Shown one piece after another: positions 1 through 7,452 of a stretch of DNA of 64,000 nt. Under the pieces are notes generated by a model. It worked only from the letters and a program-made list of their open reading frames with translations. It ran no database searches and was not told the DNA's origin. Every line of letters begins with the position of its first letter. Position 1 is the stretch's first letter. The DNA is from Emticicia sp. C21 (GTDB lineage Bacteria > Bacteroidota > Bacteroidia > Cytophagales > Spirosomataceae), in the NCBI RefSeq assembly GCF_003418935.1, contig NZ_QVMT01000001.1:62001-126000 (forward strand). Reading direction: 5' to 3'. The translations under genes were made by a program, and so were the position numbers.

Positions 1-652
1 CAGTCCGAACATGCGCTACAGAGGTTGGAAAAAACCAAAAGGTAAACCCCAGCATAACAGGCAACGACAACACCAGTGCCCACGAAATAACCTGCCACCC
101 TCCCAGTGTTTTTGAAAGTTTTGCTCCTTCGGCATAGCCTAATCCACAAACAAGTATGGCTAGTAACATGAGAGTATCACTCAAAAAGGAGGCTGATAAT
201 CCTTGCGATATGGCATAGCCAACTACCAACAAACTACCAATAATTGAAAACAACCAGAAAACCGGACGAGGACGTTCTCCGCCGCGTATTACCCCGAAAA
301 TTGCTGTTGAAAGCGGCAATAAGCCCAGAAAAACAATTGAATGCGCCGAAGGTACATACTGCAAGGCCAAAGCAGACAATAAAGGGAAACCTAACACTAC
401 ACCAAATGCCACAATGATAAGCGAAAGGGTCTGTTGGCGGGTAGGTCGTTTCTCCTTACCAATCAGTAAAAGACCCAACGCCAACAAGCCAGCCATGCTT
501 GCACGAGCTACCGTTACAAAAACAGGTGATAAATCCTGAACGGCTATTCTGGTTGCAGGTAAAGAAACACTGAATACCAATACTCCGATAAGGCCGTTAA
601 TTAATCCGCTGGTAGTGTTTTCTGTGATTTTGGTAATGCTTATTTCTGCCAT
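1..652 (-). CDS. EamA/DMT-family membrane transporter (3' end outside window)
   Basis: Reading the minus strand from an ATG at 652 gives an uninterrupted frame to the window edge (about 217 residues). It is strongly hydrophobic with several predicted membrane helices. The beginning (MAEISITKITENTTSGLI) is followed by segments such as LPATRIAVQDLSPVFVTVAR and PSAHSIVFLGLLPLSTAIF, typical of the first EamA repeat of drug/metabolite exporters. The C-terminal part lies beyond position 1. It is transcribed divergently from the MocR-type regulator at 753, the usual arrangement in which such a regulator controls a neighbouring exporter. A TACCTTTG -7 box on the minus strand (678-685) could be its promoter. 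The substrate cannot be told. Confidence 0.85.
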   Translation of the reverse strand, partial: MAEISITKITENTTSGLINGLIGVLVFSVSLPATRIAVQDLSPVFVTVARASMAGLLALGLLLIGKEKRPTRQQTLSLIIVAFGVVLGFPLLSALALQYVPSAHSIVFLGLLPLSTAIFGVIRGGERPRPVFWLFSIIGSLLVVGYAISQGLSASFLSDTLMLLAILVCGLGYAEGAKLSKTLGGWQVISWALVLSLPVMLGFTFWFFPTSVAHVRT

Positions 653-717
653 AATTTTCTTTGTTTTGTTATAATAGCAAAGGTAAAGAGGGCTTTTTGA
701 TAAACACAGTATCAGTT

Positions 718-748
718 TTGTATATTTCGACGGACACAGTTATATTTG
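718..748 (+). promoter_or_regulatory. Bacteroidota-type promoter of the MocR gene
   Basis: TTG at 718-720 is followed after exactly 20 bp by TATATTTG at 741-748, a perfect match to the TTG-N20-TAnnTTTG promoter of Bacteroidota. The expected transcription start is at about 752-755, which coincides with the ATG at 753. Confidence 0.8.
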
Positions 749-752
749 TGGC

Positions 753-2165
753 ATGAACAAAGATTTTATTTACCACCAGATTGCCAGCGGAATTGCCGGA
801 CAGATTAAAAGCGGTATACTAAAGGCTGGAGACCGATTACCATCGGTAAGGGTGCTATGTCAGGAACATGGCATCAGTATGAATACGGCCAAAAGAGTTT
901 TTCTCGAACTTGAATATCAATCGCTGGTTGATTCAAAGCCACAGTCGGGCTATTTTGTTAGTCAGTTACCCTATGCAAAATCGCCTTTGCCTGAGGTTAG
1001 TCGCCCCTCGTTAATTGCCAATGACCATGAGCCTGACGAACTCATTAATAAGGTATATGCGAATATGGGCCGCAAAGACCTGGCGCTTTTTTCGATTGGT
1101 GTGCCATCTGGTGATCTATTGCCATTAGCTAAACTAAAAAAAGAGATTGTGCTTGCCACGCGAGAGCTTAAAGAGGGTGGCTCTGAATACGAATCGGTGC
1201 AAGGTAATATAAAGCTCCGACGAATGATTGCTTTTCGCTCATTGGCATGGGGTGGTAACTTGCATGAGAATGATTTGATAACTACCAGCGGCGGAATGAA
1301 TGCTCTCTCATTCTGCCTGATGGCACTCACAAAACCGGGAGATACAGTGGCGATGGAGAGTCCATGTTTTCCGGGTACTTTGCAATTAGCCATTAGTCTT
1401 GGGCTAAGGATACTGGAATTACCTACTCATCCAACGAATGGCATTGAAATTGAAGAATTAAAGAAAGTCATATCCCAGATTAATGTATGCCTGCTCGTTC
1501 CGAATTTCAATACACCTTTAGGGAGTTTTATGTCTGATAAAAACAAAAAAGAAGTGGTGGCTTTGCTAGCAAATCATCGTATTCCGTTGATTGAAGATGA
1601 TATTTATGGCGATCTCTATTTTGGTTCTCAGCGACCTAAATGCTGTAAATCATTCGATACTACCGGAAATGTACTTTGGTGTAGTTCGGCCTCCAAAACT
1701 ATTGCACCCGGGTATCGGGTCGGTTGGGTGGCTCCTGGCAGTTTTAAAGACCAGATAATAAAATTAAAATTGGTTCATTCTATTTCCTCGGCTTCTATTA
1801 CACAAGAAGCCATTGCCAATTTTCTAAAAACAGGCAGATATGAGAATCATCTACGGCAGCTTCGAAAAACGCTACAGGAAAACTATCATCGATATGTGCA
1901 AACCATAGCCCAGTATTTCCCGGAGGGTACTAAAACAAGCAGGCCACAAGGTGGAGTTTCGTTATGGGTAGAATTTGATAAAAGTATTGATACCGTAAAA
2001 TTATATGATCTGGCCATTAAACACCAGATAAGTATCGCGCCCGGACGAATGTTTACGCTTCAAAACCAGTTTGAAAATTGTATGCGGCTTTGTATCGGCC
2101 TGCCCTGGACAGAACAATTAAAATCTAAATTACAGCAATTGGGAACTTTGGCAAAGATGGTTTAG
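753..2165 (+). CDS. MocR-type regulator (GntR winged helix plus aminotransferase-like domain)
   Basis: 470 residues. Residues about 8-70 form a GntR winged helix (GDRLPSVRVLCQEHGISMNT). Residues about 110-465 form a fold-type I aminotransferase domain with the PLP-binding lysine in SSASKTIAPGYRVGW (K315) and the upstream IEDDIYGDLYF segment. Family members bind PLP and regulate vitamin B6, amine or exporter genes; here the divergent EamA transporter is the likely target. The start is fixed because the helix begins within ten residues of this ATG and the next Met is beyond residue 40. The promoter places transcription initiation on or next to the start codon, so the mRNA is probably leaderless. 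The effector is unknown. Confidence 0.93.
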   Translation: MNKDFIYHQIASGIAGQIKSGILKAGDRLPSVRVLCQEHGISMNTAKRVFLELEYQSLVDSKPQSGYFVSQLPYAKSPLPEVSRPSLIANDHEPDELINKVYANMGRKDLALFSIGVPSGDLLPLAKLKKEIVLATRELKEGGSEYESVQGNIKLRRMIAFRSLAWGGNLHENDLITTSGGMNALSFCLMALTKPGDTVAMESPCFPGTLQLAISLGLRILELPTHPTNGIEIEELKKVISQINVCLLVPNFNTPLGSFMSDKNKKEVVALLANHRIPLIEDDIYGDLYFGSQRPKCCKSFDTTGNVLWCSSASKTIAPGYRVGWVAPGSFKDQIIKLKLVHSISSASITQEAIANFLKTGRYENHLRQLRKTLQENYHRYVQTIAQYFPEGTKTSRPQGGVSLWVEFDKSIDTVKLYDLAIKHQISIAPGRMFTLQNQFENCMRLCIGLPWTEQLKSKLQQLGTLAKMV

Positions 2166-2179
2166 TCAATTGCAATTGT

Positions 2180-2203
2180 AGGGGTTCAAAATTTTGAGCC
2201 CCT
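2180..2203. repeat. GGGGTTCAAAA palindrome, copy 1
   Basis: Inverted repeat with AGGGGTTCAAAA on the left and its near-exact complement on the right, lying between the convergent ends of the MocR and Moco-domain genes. It can act as a bidirectional transcription terminator. Copies 2 and 3 are at 3236-3263 and 29842-29862, all preceded by an AATTG or ATTG stretch. Confidence 0.75.
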
Positions 2204-2223
2204 CTGTAGAACCTAACCTAAAA

Positions 2224-2727
2224 TCAATTTTTCACAAATACCACCTTAATCGAACGGATTTCTCTTACCCAACGGGCTTGTTTTTTGTCTTGCGGAACAA
2301 CCAATCTGAATGGCCCCTCTCCAGTTGCCAATGGTGCGCCATCTTTTTCGGCCACCAAAAGCACCGTATTACTGGTAAACTCAGGGTCAAGTTCAGGTAA
2401 GGAATATACCGCTTCGTAACCATCTGCTGCCTGAACCAATACAACTTTAGTCAGATTTTCACCTCTTAATTTTCCACCAAGGGTTACTCCGGCTTTTTCA
2501 AGCACTTCAACCAGCGCCACACCCTTATACTCATGTTCTTTGCCATCTTTGTCTTTAGCTGTATAAGTCAATGCTTTATAGCTTGACAAGTCTTTCATGG
2601 TCAGAGTAAGAGGTATCAAAACCTCACCACTTATATTGATGGATGTTGTATTTTGAGCAAGACCAAATAGTGGAGCACAGAACAACAGACCTAGAAAAAG
2701 CAGGGTACTATTTTTTACTTCTCTCAT
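2224..2727 (-). CDS. Secreted Moco-binding-domain protein (sulfite-oxidase-like fold)
   Basis: 167 residues from the ATG at 2727 (MREVKNSTLLFLGLLF...), which gives a clean signal peptide ending at about GLAQ. An ATG at 2754 is in frame but lies inside the operator-like palindrome, so I prefer 2727. The mature part resembles the oxidoreductase molybdopterin-binding domain: KDLSSYKALTYTAKDKDGKE, YKGVALVEVLEKAGV, then GEGPFRLVVPQDKKQARWVR near the end. Stand-alone forms of this domain are small periplasmic proteins whose redox role is usually uncharacterised. The neighbouring ModE-like gene supports a molybdenum connection. Whether this short form binds cofactor cannot be decided from sequence. 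Confidence 0.8.
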   Translation of the reverse strand: MREVKNSTLLFLGLLFCAPLFGLAQNTTSINISGEVLIPLTLTMKDLSSYKALTYTAKDKDGKEHEYKGVALVEVLEKAGVTLGGKLRGENLTKVVLVQAADGYEAVYSLPELDPEFTSNTVLLVAEKDGAPLATGEGPFRLVVPQDKKQARWVREIRSIKVVFVKN

Positions 2728-2734
2728 TAAAATG

Positions 2735-2758
2735 CGATATATATTTAAAAACATATCG
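2735..2758. promoter_or_regulatory. Putative ModE operator
   Basis: Inverted repeat with arms CGATAT (2735-2740) and ATATCG (2753-2758), with TATATT immediately inside the left arm. This resembles the enterobacterial ModE site (CGnTATATA half sites). It lies directly upstream of the Moco-domain gene and just after the ModE-like gene. Assignment rests on similarity and context. Confidence 0.55.
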
Positions 2759-2803
2759 TAAATATAGAGAAAAATATTTATCTAAAAGCTCAATTTGTTC
2801 AGC

Positions 2804-3148
2804 TTATATAAGATTAATTAATTCCTGCTCAGCGTCGGCGACAGCTTTGAGTTTCTCACCTAGCTTTTTATAGGCAGCCAGCACTTGTTTACCAGTTTCG
2901 GTGAGTTCAGCACCTCCCCCCTTTTGTCCGCCTTTGTGGGTAACCACATATGGACTTTTGCCCAGCGTATTTAAAGCAACCACCATATCCCAGGCTTTTT
3001 TGTATGACATTTCCATTTCCTGGGCAGCCTTTACAATAGAGCCCGTTTTCTCAATATTCTCTAATAGCTGGACCCTGCCCGGGCCAAAAAACTTGGTATC
3101 ATCTATAAAAATCCAGTGGCTGAGGCTTATTCTTACATTTCTTTCCAT
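2804..3148 (-). CDS. ModE-like winged-helix regulator lacking molybdate domains
   Basis: 114 residues matching only the N-terminal DNA-binding part of ModE: FFGPGRVQLLENIEKTGSIVKAA (helix-turn-helix), MSYKKAWDMVVALN (recognition helix), and GGQKGGGAELTETGKQVLAAY (wing and following helix). Full-length ModE carries two molybdate-binding TOBE domains; none is present here, as in many short ModE homologues. It precedes the Moco-domain gene on the same strand with a 76-nt gap that contains the CGATAT inverted repeat. It probably regulates that gene; how it would sense molybdate is unclear. Confidence 0.85.
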   Translation of the reverse strand: MERNVRISLSHWIFIDDTKFFGPGRVQLLENIEKTGSIVKAAQEMEMSYKKAWDMVVALNTLGKSPYVVTHKGGQKGGGAELTETGKQVLAAYKKLGEKLKAVADAEQELINLI

Positions 3149-3235
3149 AATACAATTAAATGCTTGCTGCTAATTTAGAGGAATTGGGGAAATTTTTTGG
3201 ATAAAAACAAAAGGGATTAAAAATATTCCGCAATT

Positions 3236-3263
3236 GGAGGGGTTCAAAATTTTGAACCCCTCC
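3236..3263. repeat. GGGGTTCAAAA palindrome, copy 2
   Basis: Perfect 28-bp palindrome (left arm GGAGGGGTTCAAAA, right arm its exact complement), preceded by CAATT. It lies between the divergent ModE-like and ThuA genes, so it is not simply a convergent terminator. Confidence 0.75.
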
Positions 3264-3395
3264 CAATCTAATAATGGTTTTGTATACCTGTTTCCGTGTT
3301 CCATTTTCCTTTCTCCATCAAAAAAATATCACTATCCTAAGAAAAATATTACTAAAATTTATTGTCTATTTTTTAGACAATAATATCTTTATTTT

Positions 3396-3403
3396 TACAT
3401 TTG
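3396..3403 (+). promoter_or_regulatory. -7 element (TACATTTG) of the ThuA gene
   Basis: TACATTTG matches TAnnTTTG about 40 bp before the ATG at 3443. The alternative upstream start at 3401 falls inside this box, which argues for the 3443 start. Confidence 0.55.
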
Positions 3404-3442
3404 TCTCAATGTATTATCTTTCACCTAAAATTACCTTACTCC

Positions 3443-4306
3443 ATGAAGAAAATTATTAAAATAGTTCTTTGGACAATATTAGGCATTGTGGTCGTACTTG
3501 GCGGACTACTAGGTGCATTCATTTACAAAGTCAAATATGGTTTCCCTGTTTCTTATGAAACCGAAGCTCCCAAAATAGAATTTCCGACCGATAAACCCGC
3601 AATTCTACTATTTTCAAAAACCACCGGCTTCCGTCATGGCGAGTCTATTGACGCATCAAAACCGATCATTGCCGATTTGGCAAAGAAAAACAATTGGTTT
3701 GTCTATGAAACCGAAGAAGGTGGGGTTTTCAATGAAGCACAATTAGCTAAGTTCAGTACCGTGATTTTTAATAATTCGACTGGTGAAGTGATTAATGATG
3801 AGCAAAAGCGAGCACTTGAAAAATATGTAGAGAATGGTGGCAGCCTGATAGGTATTCATGGTGCAGGAGATGATTCACATCATTGGGATTGGTATGAGAA
3901 TAATCTTCTGGGGTCTAAATTCTCTCATCACCCTATTGACCCTCAATTTCAGAAAACTGATGTGATACTGGATAATCAAGCTGATAGTTCAATTACTGCA
4001 GGTATCCCAAAAACATGGACTCATTCGGATGAATGGTATGTATTTTTCAAAAATCCCCGTGAGAAAGGTTTCAATATTCAGTTTACGATTAATGGCGAAA
4101 CCATCAATCCAAGTGGAAATATTCTGTTCGTAAAAGATAAAAACTTTGGCATGGGTAAAGACCACGCTGTGGCATGGTGCAAACAAATCGGTAAAGGAAA
4201 AACATTCTATACCTCAATTGGTCACAATCATAAGGCATGGAAAAATGAAAACTTTGTCAAACTGATTGAAAATGCCATAAAATGGACGCAGGTGAAAAGT
4301 AAATAA
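3443..4306 (+). CDS. ThuA-domain protein with N-terminal membrane anchor
   Basis: 287 residues from the ATG at 3443. Residues 2-30 (KKIIKIVLWTILGIVVVLGG) form one membrane helix. The rest is a ThuA-like glutamine-amidotransferase fold: AILLFSKTTGFRHGESID, FNNSTGEVINDEQKRALEKY, GGSLIGIHGAGDDSHHWDWY and FYTSIGHNHKAW. ThuA-like domains occur in sugar catabolism clusters and in large membrane-bound dehydrogenases of Bacteroidota; enzymatic activity is unproven for most. It ends at a hairpin shared with the convergent ABM gene. No sugar operon accompanies it, so its substrate is unknown. Confidence 0.85.
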   Translation: MKKIIKIVLWTILGIVVVLGGLLGAFIYKVKYGFPVSYETEAPKIEFPTDKPAILLFSKTTGFRHGESIDASKPIIADLAKKNNWFVYETEEGGVFNEAQLAKFSTVIFNNSTGEVINDEQKRALEKYVENGGSLIGIHGAGDDSHHWDWYENNLLGSKFSHHPIDPQFQKTDVILDNQADSSITAGIPKTWTHSDEWYVFFKNPREKGFNIQFTINGETINPSGNILFVKDKNFGMGKDHAVAWCKQIGKGKTFYTSIGHNHKAWKNENFVKLIENAIKWTQVKSK

Positions 4307-4344
4307 GTCTGAATAATTGCAATTAAAACTTTCAAAATCATCAA

Positions 4345-4386
4345 TAAGGTCTGAGATAAGTTTAGAAAAATCTCTCTTAGACCTTA
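4345..4386. terminator. Bidirectional terminator between ThuA and ABM genes
   Basis: Stem TAAGGTCT / AGACCTTA extended by GAGA/TCTC with a bulge, followed by CTTTTTATTT on the plus strand. It lies exactly between two convergent stop codons. Confidence 0.7.
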
Positions 4387-4390
4387 CTTT

Positions 4391-4834
4391 TTATTTCAAC
4401 TTCTTAAATATCTCCTGCATTGATTCAGAATCAATGGTACCCATTTCAATCAACTTCAGCGATTTTACCATTTTAAGAGTCGCAGTTTTATAGTGTTGAA
4501 AATGGGGAGATTGAATATGAGCCTGATAAGCTGCTTTACTGGCATATATTTCCACCAGCCGAATTTGTGTCGGGTTCTCTTTCTGATACATCGGAAAAAT
4601 ACAAATAACACCCGGCTCAATTTTTACGGACTCTGATGATTCTTCTTTCAGAATAGCTTTGTATTCTTCTAAATATTCGGGCAAAATTTCTATCTCCGCT
4701 ATACGTACCATCATATCTGTATCCAGTGGCTTTGATATAACCTGAACCTGTGCTTTCTCTTGTGCATTCATTTTACTGGCAATTGCCATCATAAAAATAA
4801 AGATTATCCATGGCAGGAATTTGGTCTTTCTCAT
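4391..4834 (-). CDS. Secreted putative quinol monooxygenase (ABM domain)
   Basis: 147 residues from the ATG at 4834, giving a signal peptide (MRKTKFLPWIIFIFMMAIAS...NAQ). The mature part has the antibiotic-biosynthesis-monooxygenase ferredoxin-like fold: VRIAEIEILPEYLEEYKAILK, EPGVICIFPMYQKENPTQIRLVEIYAS, then AYQAHIQSPHFQHYKTAT. This pattern is typical of YgiN/ABM proteins acting on quinones or aromatics without cofactor. The gene starts one base after the stop of the upstream cupin gene, so the two are co-transcribed. An earlier in-frame ATG (4876) would overlap the cupin gene and hide the signal peptide. Confidence 0.8.
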   Translation of the reverse strand: MRKTKFLPWIIFIFMMAIASKMNAQEKAQVQVISKPLDTDMMVRIAEIEILPEYLEEYKAILKEESSESVKIEPGVICIFPMYQKENPTQIRLVEIYASKAAYQAHIQSPHFQHYKTATLKMVKSLKLIEMGTIDSESMQEIFKKLK

Positions 4835-4835
4835 C

Positions 4836-5324
4836 TTAAGGTCGAGTATTTTTATTGACTCCGGCATATTCTTCATCGGTAACAGGTTTCAACCATACCA
4901 CATTTACATCGTCTTTAAAATGAGTGATAGCAATATGTATCATTCCGGTTTTAGCCGAAGCACCATGCCAATGCTCTGTATTTTCCGGTATATTCACTAC
5001 ATCGCCTTTTCTTATAATTTGTGCTGATTTGCCTTTTTCCTGAAAGAAACCTTCCCCTTCTATAACAATGAGTACCTGTCCTTTGGGGTGCGTATGCCAG
5101 TTTGTTCTTGCACCTGGTTCGAATGTTACATTTCCTAACAGAAAATCATTGTTTTTGTCTCTGGCCATCAAGAGTTTTAAAAAGGCATCACCTGTAAAAT
5201 ATTCACTGGTGAGTTTATCACCTTTCGGAAAAATTGTATTTGTATACATTTGTGTTTGTGCTTGTAGATTAAACAAAATACCAAAACAGAAGCTTATCAG
5301 CTGAATGACTCTAAAGTTACGCAT
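4836..5324 (-). CDS. Secreted cupin-domain protein
   Basis: 162 residues with a signal peptide (MRNFRVIQLISFCFGILFNLQAQ). The cupin motifs are clear: GARTNWHTHPKGQVLIVIEGEG (motif 1, metal ligands in HTHP and the following E) and VNIPENTEHWHGASA (motif 2, histidines). Small periplasmic cupins of this type accompany carboxymuconolactone decarboxylases or ABM monooxygenases in aromatic and quinone-related operons. Here it is followed without a gap by the ABM gene. Both products are predicted to be exported, suggesting a shared periplasmic substrate; the reaction is unknown. Confidence 0.85.
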   Translation of the reverse strand: MRNFRVIQLISFCFGILFNLQAQTQMYTNTIFPKGDKLTSEYFTGDAFLKLLMARDKNNDFLLGNVTFEPGARTNWHTHPKGQVLIVIEGEGFFQEKGKSAQIIRKGDVVNIPENTEHWHGASAKTGMIHIAITHFKDDVNVVWLKPVTDEEYAGVNKNTRP

Positions 5325-5356
5325 TTTCGTGTATTGATTTAATTATTTAGAATTTA

Positions 5357-5800
5357 TCAGATAAGCTCAATTTGAAGTGCACTAAATTGCTCGAATCTTA
5401 GAAGTTGAATACCCGATTCTATCCGGCCTACCTTATATAAACCGCTATCAACCATTGCCTTGTACTGTCTGTAAAAAATAACGATTCCCGGGCCGGGCGA
5501 CCAATAAGCTATATCTCCTACCTCAAACTGGTGCATTTGCTGACCTGATTCTGATAGATATTCAGGCAGAAGGCTATATTTTTTTACGCCAAACAAATCC
5601 GTCAATTTTATAGATAGTGGTAACAGTTCGATTAAATCTTTTGATGCCTTACTCTCATTAAGTTTGCCTATTAATACATTTTCTCCACAGGATAGTTTTA
5701 TCTGATTTATAGATTTATGCATGAGTATTGGGCTTATACAATCTGTCGCTAAGGCGCTGTAAATGCTTTTCATATATTGATTTGATATGTGTGCTTTCAT
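5357..5800 (-). CDS. Cyclophilin-like fold protein
   Basis: 147 residues from the ATG at 5800 (a later start at 5773 is possible). From about residue 32 it matches the small cyclophilin-like family: INQIKLSCGENVLIGKLNES, LIELLPLSIKLTDLFGVKKY, FEVGDIAYWSPGPGIVIFYR and VGRIESGIQLL. Function is not established; family members often sit beside AraC regulators and cupins or oxidoreductases, as here. The N-terminal stretch before INQIK has no visible homology and may not be translated. It diverges from the AraC gene at 5942. Confidence 0.75.
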   Translation of the reverse strand: MKAHISNQYMKSIYSALATDCISPILMHKSINQIKLSCGENVLIGKLNESKASKDLIELLPLSIKLTDLFGVKKYSLLPEYLSESGQQMHQFEVGDIAYWSPGPGIVIFYRQYKAMVDSGLYKVGRIESGIQLLRFEQFSALQIELI

Positions 5801-5941
5801 GAGAGGCAAAGTTCTTCCTATTTTTTTGTCAGATACTTATACAGATTACGGTATCTCTTACCATTATTACTGATTCGGCTGCGCAAAGATTAAAACTTCA
5901 GTTTTTCCAGTTAATTTTGATGTAATACTAAAGTATAGTTT

Positions 5942-6841
5942 ATGGAAAAAATAGAAAGATTATCCAGCGTTGCGCAGTTTAATACTAAAAGAGGACAAGA
6001 GACATTGCATCCTTTGGTAAGCTTGCTCGACCAATCGAAATCAAAGCTGATTCAATCCAATCGGTTTATTTCTGAATTATACATTGTCTTTTTGAAAGAT
6101 GTGAAATGTGGGCCTATGACGTATGGCCGAAGCCATTATGATTATGAAGATGAGACCTTGATTTTTATAGCTCCCGGACAAGTCTATGGGATTGATTTAT
6201 CCGCTGAAACATTGGTACAACCTAAGGGTTGGACATTGGTGTTTCATCCTGATTTTATAAAAGGTACTAGTTTAAGCAAACAAATGAAAGAATATGGCTT
6301 TTTCTCTTATGACTCAAACGAAGCCCTACATCTTTCAGCACGTGAAAGGCAGATTGTACTAGAGTGTTTCAGAAAGATAAAAGATGAACTGGAACATGGG
6401 ATAGATAAATACAGCAAAACACTAATTATAAGCAATATTGAGCTATTTCTAAACTATTGTACTCGATTTTATGGCCGTCAGTTTATTACCAGAGAAAACA
6501 TTAATAAAAACATATTGGTAAAATTTGAAGAATTATTAACCGATTATTTTCAGTCAGATAAACCACAAATAATCGGTTTACCATCGGTGGCATATTGTGC
6601 CGAGCAACTGAATTTATCAGCTAATTATTTTGGTGATTTAATCAAGAAAGAAACAGGCAAATCGGCTCAGGAATATATCCATTCGAAAGTAATAGACCTT
6701 GCAAAAGAAAAGATCATAGATATCAGCAAATCTATCAGTGAGGTTTCTTATGAAATGGGCTTTAAGTATCCGCCCCACTTTACACGATTGTTTAAACAAT
6801 GGGTAGGTCAATCACCTACCCAATATCGGATAGCAAATTAG
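5942..6841 (+). CDS. AraC-family transcriptional regulator
   Basis: 299 residues. Residues about 1-170 are a cupin-like effector domain (GPMTYGRSHYDYEDETLIFIAPGQVYG). Residues about 200-299 carry two AraC helix-turn-helix motifs: VAYCAEQLNLSANYFGDLIK and ISEVSYEMGFKYPPHFTRLF, followed by the terminal KQWVGQSPTQYR. It is divergent from the cyclophilin-like gene and is followed on the same strand by a cupin and a sialidase. It probably controls one of these neighbours. Starts in AT-rich DNA with no Shine-Dalgarno sequence. Confidence 0.9.
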   Translation: MEKIERLSSVAQFNTKRGQETLHPLVSLLDQSKSKLIQSNRFISELYIVFLKDVKCGPMTYGRSHYDYEDETLIFIAPGQVYGIDLSAETLVQPKGWTLVFHPDFIKGTSLSKQMKEYGFFSYDSNEALHLSARERQIVLECFRKIKDELEHGIDKYSKTLIISNIELFLNYCTRFYGRQFITRENINKNILVKFEELLTDYFQSDKPQIIGLPSVAYCAEQLNLSANYFGDLIKKETGKSAQEYIHSKVIDLAKEKIIDISKSISEVSYEMGFKYPPHFTRLFKQWVGQSPTQYRIAN

Positions 6842-6928
6842 CCTGATGTTTACTTTGTCAGGATATTTACTCAATTACTTGGTATAGTTATTTATCTTCT
6901 TTTACTTTAAAAAACAATCAATAAGAAG

Positions 6929-7429
6929 ATGGACTATCAATTCGAAAAATATCATTTTGCCGATACAGCTACTATCCCCAACAATCGTTTGCCGGTTATT
7001 GTCTATCGTCAGGTAATTGCATCAACAGAAATGTCAGATTGGATGGAGGAAACATTCAAAGCCAATGGATGGACAAATAACTGGAGAGATATAGTTTTGC
7101 ACTATGACCATTTTCATAGCACTACTCATGAAGTGTTAGGTGTTGGTGAGGGAACTGTTACCTTACATATTGGTGGGGAAAAAGGTATATCGATAGAGGT
7201 GTCTGCCGGAGATGTATTGATTTTGCCAGCCGGAGTCGGACATTGTGCCGTATCAGAGCATAAGAACTATGAAATTGTTGGTGGCTACCCAGATGGCAGA
7301 GATTGGGACCTGCTAACTGGAACGGCCGATGAAAGAGAGAAAGCTATTCCTCGGATTGAGAAATTACCTGTACCCCAATCCGATCCTGTTTTTGGGAAAG
7401 AGGGTGAGCTTTTGAAATTGTGGAAGTAA
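6929..7429 (+). CDS. Cytoplasmic cupin-domain protein
   Basis: 166 residues, no signal peptide. Cupin features: HYDHFHSTTHEVLGVGEGTVTLHIGG (metal-binding histidines and E), then AGDVLILPAGVGHCAVSEHKNYEIVGGYPDGRDWDL. This pattern is typical of the YjlB-like cupin group. It lies 87 bp after the AraC gene and 23 bp before the sialidase, so it may be co-transcribed with the latter. Substrate unknown. Confidence 0.83.
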   Translation: MDYQFEKYHFADTATIPNNRLPVIVYRQVIASTEMSDWMEETFKANGWTNNWRDIVLHYDHFHSTTHEVLGVGEGTVTLHIGGEKGISIEVSAGDVLILPAGVGHCAVSEHKNYEIVGGYPDGRDWDLLTGTADEREKAIPRIEKLPVPQSDPVFGKEGELLKLWK

Positions 7430-7452
7430 AAAAATACACTATCAGCCATTAA

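Noticed and set aside
971-1393. 140-codon minus-strand open frame inside the MocR gene
   Set aside because: It is antisense to a strongly supported gene, and its sequence is not protein-like.
2194-2400. Plus-strand open frame opposite the Moco-domain gene
   Set aside because: Shadow of the minus-strand gene; no start signals.
3274-3459. 61-codon plus-strand open frame before the ThuA gene
   Set aside because: It covers promoter sequence and low-complexity AT-rich DNA.
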